This document shows, piece after piece, positions 16,565-23,623 of a stretch of DNA of 33,810 bases. How positions within the stretch are numbered: position 1 is the stretch's first letter; every line of letters starts with the position of its first letter. Below the pieces are notes generated by a model. It ran no database searches. It was given only the letters and a program-made list of their open reading frames with translations, and was not told the origin of the DNA. This DNA is from an uncultured Oscillospiraceae bacterium (lineage in GTDB: Bacteria > Bacillota > Clostridia > Oscillospirales > Ruminococcaceae), in contig CAJTTB010000026.1 in NCBI GenBank assembly GCA_910579175.1, forward strand, positions 1 through 33,810, in the 5' to 3' direction. The translations under genes were made by a program, and so were the position numbers.

Positions 16565-17319
16565 AGGTAAAGGAAATTTATCAGTTAATAGATACATTTG
16601 CTCCATTTCATACAGCAGAAAGCTATGACAACTGTGGTTTGTTAATTGGGAGCGAACAAGCAACTGTCAATAAAATAGGATTGGCTTTGGATATTACCAA
16701 TCCCATTATTGATTTGGCGATTCAACAACAAATTGATTTGATTGTAACACATCATCCGTTGATTTTTCACCCGCTCAAACAAATTTTGGCGCAAACACCG
16801 GTTTATCGATTGATACAACATGGGATTTCCCATATTGCGGCACATACAAATTTAGATAAAGCAGAACAGGGAACCAATACAGTTCTTGCAGAACGCTATG
16901 AATTGACCCAGGTGACAACTCCCGAATGTTTAGAAAATTTGGGAAGAATGGGACAATTACAACAACCTTTGCCACTAGAGCAGTATATCAACCGAATCAA
17001 GTGTAATTTGGGTTGTGATGGAATCCGTTGTTACGATGCCCAAAGACCAGTACACCGAGTGGTATCCATTTCAGGGAGCGGAGCAGGTGCGATAAAGCAG
17101 GTTTTGGCATTGGGTGCGGACACCTTTATCACAGGAGATATCAAACATGATGTGTTTGTAGAGGCGCAAAATGTGGGATTAAATTTGATAGAAGTAAATC
17201 ATTTTGATGCAGAGAATCAAGTACTCCCAGCGTTAAAGGAAACTTTAGAGACTATCTGTAAAGCGCAAGAGATAGAGGTTGTAATACTGAGTGTTACCAA
17301 TCAAGTAAAAATAATTTGA
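16561..17319 (+). CDS. Nif3-like dinuclear metal centre hexameric protein (YqfO type)
   Basis: This 252-aa protein is of the Nif3/GTP-cyclohydrolase-1-type-2 family. The metal ligands lie in VTHHPLIFH near residue 62, AHTNLDKAEQG near 97, and the C-terminal NHFDAEN near 219, so the dimetal site is intact. It is the short form, lacking the central PII-like insertion of Bacillus YqfO (about 370 aa). The exact reaction is not known in bacteria. It overlaps trmK by 4 nt, and the conserved pairing suggests a link to tRNA metabolism. ATG at 16561 is the only sensible start. Confidence 0.88.
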   Translation: MKVKEIYQLIDTFAPFHTAESYDNCGLLIGSEQATVNKIGLALDITNPIIDLAIQQQIDLIVTHHPLIFHPLKQILAQTPVYRLIQHGISHIAAHTNLDKAEQGTNTVLAERYELTQVTTPECLENLGRMGQLQQPLPLEQYINRIKCNLGCDGIRCYDAQRPVHRVVSISGSGAGAIKQVLALGADTFITGDIKHDVFVEAQNVGLNLIEVNHFDAENQVLPALKETLETICKAQEIEVVILSVTNQVKII

Positions 17320-17338
17320 ATCAATATTGGAGTATTTT

Positions 17339-19099
17339 ATGGCATTAGATGGAATATTTTTAACAACATTAAAAAGAGAAATAGAACAAAAGGCGATAGA
17401 TGCGCGTGTGGACAAGATTTATCAGCCTAGCCGTGAAGAAATTGTGATGGTTTTGCGCTATCGGGGAGGAAGTGTGAAACTTTTATTGAGTGCTTCCGCA
17501 AGCAGTCCTAGAGTGCACTTTACAACCATAGCTTTGGAAAACCCAAAGTCTCCCCCGATGTTTTGTATGCTGTTGAGAAAACATTTAAATTCTGCAAAGT
17601 TGGTAAAAGTTCGACAGTTAAGACATGACCGCATATTATTTTTGGATTTTGAAACAGTAAATGAATTAAAAGACTTGGTGACAATTACCGTTGCAGTGGA
17701 AATTATGGGGCGTCATTCCAATATCATTATAATAAGTCAAGATGGAAAAATAATAGATGCAATTAAGAGAGTAACTGATGAAATGTCCAGTGTGCGCACA
17801 GTGCTTCCGGGAATGACTTATACATTGCCTCCGGCACAAGATAAATTGGATTTATTTGAGTCTTCCAAAGAGGAAGCACAAGAGGCATTTAAACAACTGA
17901 AAAATCAAGATTTTTCCAAATCAATTATGCAGGTATATCAAGGTATTTCTCAAATCCTTTCAAGGGAGATCGCTTATTATGCCACTGGTGGATTGGATTT
18001 GATGAAAAATGAAGTATCCCAATTTCGTTATGAACGTATGTTTGAATATATTGAAACTTTAAAATTGGCAGTGAAACAGGGGAATTATCAATATACGATT
18101 TTATTTGAAAACCAAAAGCCAAAAGACTTTACCATGGTAGATGTGCAACAGTATGGAAGCTATTTCAAAAAACAGCAATATCCAACCGCCAGCGAGTTAC
18201 TAGATCACTTTTATTCAGAACGAGACCGTGTGGAAAGAATGAAACAACGTTCTCATGATTTACTCAAGTTGTTGGTAAATTTAACCGACCGCATCAATAG
18301 AAAGTTGCAGATACAGCGTCAAGAACTTGCGGAAAGTGAAAACCGAGATACCTTTAAAATTTATGGCGATTTGATTCATGCGAATGCCTACCAAATTCAA
18401 AAGGGTGATAGTACAGCGATATTGCAAAATTATTATCAAGAAGATTGCCCAGAAATCATCATACCGTTGGATAGAGCATTGACACCTGTACAAAATGCGC
18501 AAAGATATTATCATGAATATCGCAAGGCAAAGACGGCAGAAGAAAAACTAAAGCATTTAATCATGCAATCTCAACAGGAACTGATTTATTTGGAATCCAT
18601 TTTTGATGCACTTACTCGCACAACTGGAGAAAGTGAACTGCTGGAAATCCGAGAAGAATTGGCAGAACAGGGATATTTGAAAAATTATCACAATAAACAT
18701 AAGATGTTAAAGGCACAGCCTCCATTAAAATATCGTTCCAGTGATGGATTTTTGATTTGGTGTGGAAGAAACAATAAACAAAATGATAAATTGACCTTAA
18801 AAACCGCAAAAAATTATGATATGTGGTTACATACGCAAAAAATTGCGGGTTCCCATGTTGTAATTGTTGCAGATGGAAAGGATATACCAAATCGCACAAT
18901 AGAAGAAGCAGCTATCATTGCAGCGTATCATTCTCGTGCAAGGGACTCTGCAAAGGTTCCTGTAGATTATACCTTGATTAAAAATGTGAAAAAACCCAAT
19001 GGAGCAAAACCGGGGATGGTGATTTTTGTAGATTATCAAACTGCCTATGTCGATCCAGATAAGCAATTGGTAGAGCGATTACAAATTTTAGACTCATAA
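17339..19099 (+). CDS. rqcH: Ribosome quality control protein RqcH (NFACT family)
   Basis: This 586-aa protein binds obstructed 50S subunits carrying peptidyl-tRNA and directs alanine tailing of stalled nascent chains (established for Bacillus RqcH; older name FbpA/fibronectin-binding). The N-terminus MALDGIFLTTLKREIE is typical. The NFACT-N domain includes EIMGRHSNIII near 120, a long coiled coil spans about 290-430, and the NFACT-R domain at about 450-560 contains GFLIWCGRNNKQND and MWLHTQKIAGSHVVI. A TTG at 17327 is in frame but lies upstream of the GGAG motif (17329-17332), so the ATG at 17339 is preferred. It follows the Nif3 gene by 19 nt, so trmK, nif3 and rqcH form one unit. Confidence 0.93.
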   Translation: MALDGIFLTTLKREIEQKAIDARVDKIYQPSREEIVMVLRYRGGSVKLLLSASASSPRVHFTTIALENPKSPPMFCMLLRKHLNSAKLVKVRQLRHDRILFLDFETVNELKDLVTITVAVEIMGRHSNIIIISQDGKIIDAIKRVTDEMSSVRTVLPGMTYTLPPAQDKLDLFESSKEEAQEAFKQLKNQDFSKSIMQVYQGISQILSREIAYYATGGLDLMKNEVSQFRYERMFEYIETLKLAVKQGNYQYTILFENQKPKDFTMVDVQQYGSYFKKQQYPTASELLDHFYSERDRVERMKQRSHDLLKLLVNLTDRINRKLQIQRQELAESENRDTFKIYGDLIHANAYQIQKGDSTAILQNYYQEDCPEIIIPLDRALTPVQNAQRYYHEYRKAKTAEEKLKHLIMQSQQELIYLESIFDALTRTTGESELLEIREELAEQGYLKNYHNKHKMLKAQPPLKYRSSDGFLIWCGRNNKQNDKLTLKTAKNYDMWLHTQKIAGSHVVIVADGKDIPNRTIEEAAIIAAYHSRARDSAKVPVDYTLIKNVKKPNGAKPGMVIFVDYQTAYVDPDKQLVERLQILDS

Positions 19100-19103
19100 A
19101 TTG

Positions 19104-19141
19104 AAAGCTGTTGTAAAATATTTATTTTACAACAGCTTTTA
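19104..19141 (+). terminator. Terminator after rqcH
   Basis: A perfect 15-bp stem, AAAGCTGTTGTAAAA (19104-19118) with its complement (19125-19139), has a 6-nt loop and a short T tract. It ends the trmK-rqcH unit. Confidence 0.8.
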
Positions 19142-19209
19142 TGTTTGCATTTGTTTTTGACTTATTGGGATTTTTAAAGTCTAAAGAAATTACAACTACT
19201 TGATTTAGA

Positions 19210-19917
19210 TCAGATTTTGTCGATGGATAATCGGTCTAGTGTCATAGATACTTCCTGTCTTTTTTTGCGAGAGACTGGAACGATTTCTTCGGTTTTCATC
19301 TGGAGTGTATCCTCTTTCATTGTCTTTACAAAGCGAAGATTCACATAATAACTGCGATGACAACAGAAAAAAATATCGCTGTTAATGGTATCCATTAATA
19401 CACGTAAAGATTGTTTGGTTGTAACTACTTCAGTGGGTAAGTGAATATTACAATAATGACCAATTACTTCGATAAATACAATATCAATAATTCGAATATG
19501 CCGATGCCCATGACTGGTACGAATAGTGATTTTTCTATATGTATCTCCTAAAACTTTTGTACAGCGATCAAGCGCTTCTATTACTTCATGTTTATGAACT
19601 GGTTTGATAATATAATGTAAAGCTGCCACTGCAAAGCCTTCTGCATAAAATTTTGTACTAGAGGTGCAAAAGATCAGCAAAACATTTTTATCAATCCGAC
19701 GGATTTTTTCCGCAGTTTCGATTCCATTGATACCCGGCATGTAAATATCCAGAAAGATAATATCAAACATTCCAGGTGTGAAAGTGGATAAGAAAATTTC
19801 TCCACTATCAAAAGAAACCGTTGTCAACTCTAAAATACGGGATGTACAATAGTCGTTTATGAAATTAAGAAGCTGCACACGCTCCCTTTTGTCATCATCA
19901 CAAACTGCAATTCGCAT
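19210..19917 (-). CDS. LytTR-family response regulator (AgrA/VirR type), orphan
   Basis: This 235-aa two-component regulator has a receiver domain (about 1-120) with acidic residues D7-D9, phospho-acceptor D57 in FLDIYMPG, S/T86-87 and K105 in IIKPV. A LytTR DNA-binding domain (about 135-232) carries HIRIIDIVFIEVIGHYCNIH and FFCCHRSYYVNLRFV, characteristic of AgrA-like proteins, which bind direct repeats upstream of targets. No histidine kinase is adjacent, so it is an orphan here; LytTR regulators commonly control peptide-signalling, virulence or surface genes. AAAGGAGAG precedes the ATG. It is monocistronic. The target genes are not known; no clear LytTR direct repeats were identified. Confidence 0.88.
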   Translation of the reverse strand: MRIAVCDDDKRERVQLLNFINDYCTSRILELTTVSFDSGEIFLSTFTPGMFDIIFLDIYMPGINGIETAEKIRRIDKNVLLIFCTSSTKFYAEGFAVAALHYIIKPVHKHEVIEALDRCTKVLGDTYRKITIRTSHGHRHIRIIDIVFIEVIGHYCNIHLPTEVVTTKQSLRVLMDTINSDIFFCCHRSYYVNLRFVKTMKEDTLQMKTEEIVPVSRKKRQEVSMTLDRLSIDKI

Positions 19918-20185
19918 AAATATCTCTCCTTTCTATCCCATTTACCTGAAAATCCATTTTGCTAAATAGATGATTTTATGATTGTGTATAAAAAAATCAC
20001 TACCTATTTTTATCTAATGTAAATGTTATAAGTTTATGCAAAAATCAGTTTGATATCTAGCTTTATTATTCATTATTTTAGTTTAATTTACAATAGATTA
20101 TTCACGAACTGCTGAAATCGTTCCCAAAATGTCGAAAGTATTTGTTTTTCTATATAGAAAGGTAAAGTATTCTTTGGAAGCTGTG
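19918..20185. other. Gene-free AT-rich leader upstream of the LytTR regulator
   Basis: The gap from 19918 to 20232 holds no convincing ORF. It must carry the regulator's promoter (minus strand) and, at its right end, the GntR terminator described separately. No -35/-10 pair for the regulator was clear enough to call. Confidence 0.4.
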
Positions 20186-20226
20186 AAAATCATTGAAACA
20201 ATGATAGTCATTGTTTCAATGATTTT
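20186..20226 (-). terminator. Perfect 19-bp hairpin after the GntR gene
   Basis: AAAATCATTGAAACAATGA (20186-20204) and its exact complement (20208-20226) leave a 3-nt loop. It lies 7 nt past the GntR stop codon and is followed by T residues on the minus strand, so it is read as the terminator. Confidence 0.75.
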
Positions 20227-20232
20227 GTGATT

Positions 20233-20949
20233 TTATCGAGAAATTTCAATGATAAACCGATTTCGATTGGCAGGGTAGAAACTTTCTGAATATTCAATAA
20301 TTTGACCATTGCTATCACAACCAATAGAGGAGATAAAATGAGCTGGCTGTCCTTCCTTTGCCTTTAATAGCTGTGCGGTTTGCCCATGTAATAATTTGAC
20401 TTCTAATTCACGGCGAACATGAGATATTAAGATGTGATTTTTTTCCAAGACTTCATATAGAGAAAAGGTTTCAAAATCATAATGAATGAGGTTGGGTGCC
20501 AATTGATAGGGAATATAAACGGTGGTGAGTAAGACGGGTTTTTCCTCATCAGATGGAAGTACATATCTTAACCGACGCAATTTGATAACTTGACTGTTTT
20601 CAGAAAGATGGAGTTTGGAACAGATAAATTCTGGAGCGGTTTTGACACTGCATTCAAGTACAACCGTACGAGGTGTTAATCCTTTCTTTTTCATTTCTTG
20701 ATTGTAGCTTTCAATAAATTGCGTGGAGGCTTGTGTAATTTTTGGCTCTGTTACAAAAGTACCTTTTCCCTTAATACGAGTGAGATAGCCTTGATTGACT
20801 AATTTTATCATAGCAGTTCTAACAGTGGGGCGACTGACATGATAGCGTTGACTAATTTCCATTTCGGTTGGAAGCATGTCCCCGGTTTTTAGTTTGTGAT
20901 GCTGGATATCATTTAATATATCTTCAATAATTTGGTCATAAAGCGGCAT
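20233..20949 (-). CDS. GntR-family transcriptional regulator with UTRA domain
   Basis: This protein of about 238 aa has an N-terminal winged helix (about 5-70: MPLYDQIIEDIL..., LPTEMEISQRYHVSRPTVRTAM, GKGTFV) and a C-terminal UTRA ligand-binding domain (about 90-235) of the HutC subfamily. Such regulators usually bind a sugar phosphate or amino-acid-like effector. An in-frame TTG at 20955 exists, but AGGAG (20957-20961) is 7 nt from the ATG at 20949, which is the better start. It is transcribed divergently from a gene encoding a UTRA-like protein. The shared intergenic region has several palindromes, the likely operators. Its own promoter is strong (TTGCCA/TATAAT). Confidence 0.9.
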   Translation of the reverse strand: MPLYDQIIEDILNDIQHHKLKTGDMLPTEMEISQRYHVSRPTVRTAMIKLVNQGYLTRIKGKGTFVTEPKITQASTQFIESYNQEMKKKGLTPRTVVLECSVKTAPEFICSKLHLSENSQVIKLRRLRYVLPSDEEKPVLLTTVYIPYQLAPNLIHYDFETFSLYEVLEKNHILISHVRRELEVKLLHGQTAQLLKAKEGQPAHFISSIGCDSNGQIIEYSESFYPANRNRFIIEISR

Positions 20950-21019
20950 AATCAAACTCCTATTTTTTAAGATTTGTAATGTTTATAAGAAAAATAGAAC
21001 AGTATATTTTTTTATTTTC

Positions 21020-21048
21020 ATTATATCATAGAACATAAATACTGGCAA
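21020..21048 (-). promoter_or_regulatory. Promoter of the GntR gene
   Basis: On the minus strand TTGCCA (21043-21048), a 17-nt spacer and TATAAT (21020-21025) with an upstream TGA (extended -10). It lies about 70 nt before the GntR start codon. Confidence 0.75.
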
Positions 21049-21080
21049 ATAATTTATATTGTATAAAAATTGGATAATAT

Positions 21081-21109
21081 TTGACATATGTTATAACATA
21101 TGTTAGTAT
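21081..21109 (+). promoter_or_regulatory. Promoter with a 20-bp palindromic operator between -35 and -10
   Basis: TTGACA (21081-21086), a 17-nt spacer and TAGTAT (21104-21109) read toward the orphan UTRA gene. The perfect palindrome ACATATGTTATAACATATGT (21084-21103) overlaps the -35 and fills the whole spacer. A dimeric regulator bound there would block RNA polymerase. The GntR protein encoded on the other side is the natural candidate (inference). Confidence 0.7.
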
Positions 21110-21136
21110 GAAAAATAATATTGATTTTAAATTAGC

Positions 21137-21187
21137 TTATCATGATAAAGATAATAAAATGTTGTTATGATAACATCAATCATGATA
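21137..21187. repeat. Cluster of short palindromes in the 5' leader
   Basis: TTATCATGATAA (21137-21148), TGTTATGATAACA (21163-21175) and ATCATGAT (21179-21186) are perfect or odd-centred palindromes. ATCATGATA occurs twice, on either side of the central one. They may be extra operator sites for the divergent GntR protein or form RNA hairpins in the long leader. Confidence 0.5.
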
Positions 21188-21276
21188 GGACCATTATTTT
21201 GATAGAGAATCATAAGCGTATGTTATGTGGTTTTAATCTTCAAAAATTACATCATGGAGAATAGGGGAGAGAGATC

Positions 21277-21744
21277 TTGCAGTGCTTTGAAGAAAAAATG
21301 TTAAAGATAATTTGGAAAAAACTTTTAATTAGCAAGGGAAATCAAGAATTGTGCAGATTATTTGAATTAAAATCATTAGAAGAGATTTATAAAATTAAAC
21401 GTTTTGCCAGCGAAGATCATTCAGAGCAGTATTCTCTGTTTGGGATTGTTTATTTTTTAACAGACTTTTGTCTAGAACAGAAAAATTTCCCAGAAAATAA
21501 GAGATTATCTGCCATTTTAAACAGTGAGCAGTTTAAAGGATATAAGGTGGCAAAGACAAATTTATCTGTTGTGGGTTGTGACCAGATTTTAAAAAGTGAA
21601 CTGGGTTATGAACATGACCATACATTGCTTTGTGTACAACAAATGATTAAAGTGAGATCAAAGGTGGTTTGTGTGGCAATTTCTTACCTGGATGCAGAAA
21701 AATATCAATTGCAATTTGATAAAGTATTGGATTTAATATGGTAA
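21277..21744 (+). CDS. Unknown protein resembling a UTRA ligand domain without DNA-binding part
   Basis: This 155-aa protein starts at a TTG with AGGGGAG 7 nt upstream (the next in-frame ATG, 21298, lacks a good site). It was not firmly recognised. Its last 60 residues (LKSELGYEHDHTLLCVQQMI, then KVVCVAISYLDAEKYQLQF) follow the UTRA pattern of 'L, acidic turn, LL-x-x-x-R/Q, expression of a hydrophobic strand, SYL', and an early stretch (EIYKIKRFASEDHSEQYS) could match the first UTRA strand. No winged helix is present. It is divergent from the GntR/UTRA gene and driven from a palindrome-bearing promoter. It might compete for or buffer the effector, or form mixed dimers (speculation). Confidence 0.5.
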   Translation: MQCFEEKMLKIIWKKLLISKGNQELCRLFELKSLEEIYKIKRFASEDHSEQYSLFGIVYFLTDFCLEQKNFPENKRLSAILNSEQFKGYKVAKTNLSVVGCDQILKSELGYEHDHTLLCVQQMIKVRSKVVCVAISYLDAEKYQLQFDKVLDLIW

Positions 21745-21909
21745 AGAGATAGCAAGTTAAAATTAATGTGAATGAATGAAAATAGGAAAGTCATATGCTA
21801 TTGTTCTGTTTTAAATGAGTGTAGATGGTAAAATTCCTGATATTTTTACGAAAATCGATAAAAAGTTAGGTCTATTGTGTAATCAAAATTTGATAAGGAG
21901 AGGATCAAA

Positions 21910-22278
21910 ATGACAAAGAAAAATATGATATACTTCATTTCTCTATGTATGTTATGTATCGAATTTATATTGTGCAGATATGTATTCTTTGAAATTCATG
22001 GTATGAAAGATTGGTCATTGATATTATTTTTGTTTGGTTTATTTGTGATGGTGATATCTTTTCTTTTGAAAGCCAGATTGGTTTCAATCTTTACAGCGAT
22101 TGCATATATGGTTGGATGGATAGCAGGTATCATTTTTCAAACAAATGATGTGGATTTGGGTGGAGGGAGAACCAATAGCCTTTGGATACTCTGGACAGTT
22201 GTATTTATTTTTAGTGTGATATTATCTGTTTTGATTCAACTCATTGTTATCAAAAAAAAGAAAATTGATAAAAAGTAA
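21910..22278 (+). CDS. Small four-helix membrane protein, unknown
   Basis: This 122-aa protein has four hydrophobic segments (about 7-27, 36-55, 59-78 and 92-113), the last followed by the basic tail KKKKIDKK, placing the C-terminus in the cytoplasm. A polar GGG-containing loop (NDVDLGGGRTNS) precedes helix 4. No family was recognised. AAGGAGAGG before the ATG is a strong ribosome site. It is 165 nt downstream of the orphan UTRA gene on the same strand and could share its transcript. A terminator follows. Confidence 0.6.
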   Translation: MTKKNMIYFISLCMLCIEFILCRYVFFEIHGMKDWSLILFLFGLFVMVISFLLKARLVSIFTAIAYMVGWIAGIIFQTNDVDLGGGRTNSLWILWTVVFIFSVILSVLIQLIVIKKKKIDKK

Positions 22279-22297
22279 ATTTTTGATTGATTGGATA

Positions 22298-22324
22298 GTT
22301 ATCTAAGAAGATAACAGCTTTTTT
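22298..22324 (+). terminator. Terminator after the small membrane protein gene
   Basis: GTTATCT (22298-22304) pairs with AGATAAC (22309-22315) around a 4-nt loop, followed by AGC and six T residues. Confidence 0.7.
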
Positions 22325-22400
22325 GAATCGTTTAAAAAGGAATGTAATACAAAACCGTTGGGTAATATTTATTTTTAATAGAGATATTGTTATAAATCGT

Positions 22401-22430
22401 TTGACAAAGATAAGTTTGATATGTTATAAT
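22401..22430 (+). promoter_or_regulatory. Strong consensus promoter of the ABC exporter leader
   Basis: TTGACA (22401-22406), an 18-nt spacer and TATAAT (22425-22430), with TGT before the -10 (extended -10). It is about 390 nt upstream of the first permease gene. No later promoter was seen, so the exporter genes probably depend on it. Confidence 0.8.
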
Positions 22431-22461
22431 AATTAGGAAAATAATTTGGGAGGTGAAACGC

Positions 22462-22608
22462 ATGAAGTATCATATTTTCAAAAGTACAATTCTTTGGATG
22501 AATATTGGTGAAGTGACCGTTCAAACAGGTAAAATTGCTTGTCCGTCTATCAGTGCGCCCTTTTTTCGGAAAATGCGTTTTGCCGGTTGTTTATTTGAGC
22601 CAGTTTGA
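22462..22608 (+). CDS. 48-codon small ORF in the ABC exporter leader
   Basis: The ATG at 22462 follows GGGAGGTG (22448-22455) by 6 nt, an excellent ribosome site behind a near-perfect promoter, so translation is likely. The 48-aa product begins MKYHIFKSTILWMNIGEV and ends in ISAPFFRKMRFAGCLFEPV. It has two cysteines (C27, C43), a basic middle and no clear signal peptide, Gly-Gly leader or run of one amino acid. A terminator hairpin begins 34 nt after the stop. It may be a regulatory leader peptide for attenuation of the downstream ABC genes, or a small exported peptide. No known family was recognised. Confidence 0.55.
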   Translation: MKYHIFKSTILWMNIGEVTVQTGKIACPSISAPFFRKMRFAGCLFEPV

Positions 22609-22700
22609 TTCTTTATAAGATACTATTGTGTTTACAAATAACATACTCGAAATTCGCATTTTACGAGTTTCGGGTATTTTTGCGCCCTTTTTTAGAAAAT
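22554..22700 (+). repeat. Imperfect direct repeat spanning the leader terminator
   Basis: TGCGCCCTTTTTT followed by CGGAAAAT (22554-22574) recurs as TGCGCCCTTTTTT followed by AGAAAAT (22681-22700). In the matching frame the first copy encodes SAPFFRK and the second FAPFFRK, each followed by a GC pair and a stop within about 20 codons. The second frame has no ATG start. This looks like a partial duplication of the small ORF's 3' end. Confidence 0.6.
22643..22681 (+). terminator. Leader terminator / possible attenuator upstream of the ABC operon
   Basis: ATACTCGAAATTCG (22643-22656) pairs with CGAGTTTCGGGTAT (22664-22677), 14 bp with two G-T wobbles, a 7-nt loop and a run of T residues after it. 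It lies between the promoter and the exporter genes, so full-length transcription needs readthrough. AAAATGCG (22570-22577), inside the small ORF, is exactly complementary to CGCATTTT (22655-22662) in the loop and stem base, with a flanking CG/CG pair. That pairing could act as a competing structure. Confidence 0.6.
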
Positions 22701-22819
22701 CAGTTGTATTTTCTTTTGTGGGTTGCACAAAGTTGGTCGGATAAGATGGTAAGCGACGAGAAATATATCACAGTTTTATTTATCAGTTATAAGATTAGAA
22801 AAGGAAAGGATGATAGAGG

Positions 22820-23623
22820 ATGAAATTAAAACCGAAACAATCTGGTATCTTTGCAACCATTGGAATCTGTGTCAGACAAATTTTTGACGGTAGTTTTTTA
22901 TTTGTCGCCGGAGAATATATGGTACATTTTTTAAAGTTTTTTATATTAATATTGATGTGGAAATCACTTGCAAAAGGTGGAGTGGACTTAAATGGAATGA
23001 CCCTTTCGCAATTGTTGACTTATACCCTGATGGCATCGGTATTAAGACAACAACTGGAAATTGTGACAGGGGCAACCGCTTCTCTCTGGGAGGGATCGAT
23101 TGTCGGAAGATATCTGCGCCCAATGCCTATCTTTACTTCTTTTATCACAGAAACAATTGGGCGGTGGTGGATTCCTGTTTGGTTATTTTATTCTTTGCCA
23201 ATGTTACTGATTTCTCCATTGTTTGGCATTAACCCCTTACCCAGTCGTGCGATTGATGGGCTATTGGCTTTGGTTAGCTTAGTGTTAAGTGCTTCATTGG
23301 GGTTTGCATTGGATTTTTTATTTGCCAGTATTGCCATTCGGTTGAAAAATGCCTGTTGGGCAGCCAATCAAATTCGAGAGGCGATTTCTGCATTGCTTTC
23401 TGGTGCGCTGATTCCTTTTGCGATGTTTTCCGATGCAGTGGGAACGGTATTATCATGGTTGCCATTTGGCTCTATTGCCAATGCACCACTATCTATTTAT
23501 ATTGGAACAAATCAAGCAGGCTTTTTAATTGGACTACAATTATTTTGGAATATTGTTATTTGGTGGATATCGGTGATTATATTTAAAAAGAGTGAAGAAA
23601 GGATGATTTCTTTTGGTGGATAA
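22820..23623 (+). CDS. ABC-2 type transporter permease (COG4587-like)
   Basis: This 267-aa protein has about six hydrophobic segments and the ABC-2 permease layout. The stretch MTLSQLLTYTLMASVLRQQLE after helix 2, WEGSIVGRYLRPMP near residue 92 and the C-terminal ISVIIFKKSEERMISFGG resemble the paired permeases of COG4587/COG3694, which go with COG4586 ATPases. It should form half of the membrane pore of an exporter. The substrate is unknown; related systems are labelled drug or lipid exporters without proof. AAAGGA is about 10 nt before the ATG. It overlaps the next permease by 11 nt. Confidence 0.8.
   Translation: MKLKPKQSGIFATIGICVRQIFDGSFLFVAGEYMVHFLKFFILILMWKSLAKGGVDLNGMTLSQLLTYTLMASVLRQQLEIVTGATASLWEGSIVGRYLRPMPIFTSFITETIGRWWIPVWLFYSLPMLLISPLFGINPLPSRAIDGLLALVSLVLSASLGFALDFLFASIAIRLKNACWAANQIREAISALLSGALIPFAMFSDAVGTVLSWLPFGSIANAPLSIYIGTNQAGFLIGLQLFWNIVIWWISVIIFKKSEERMISFGG

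Noticed and set aside
22605..22823. A 72-codon plus-strand ORF starting at TTG between the small ORF and the permease gene
   Set aside because: It has no ribosome site, overlaps the small ORF's stop and runs straight through the terminator hairpin. Only its position suggested coding.
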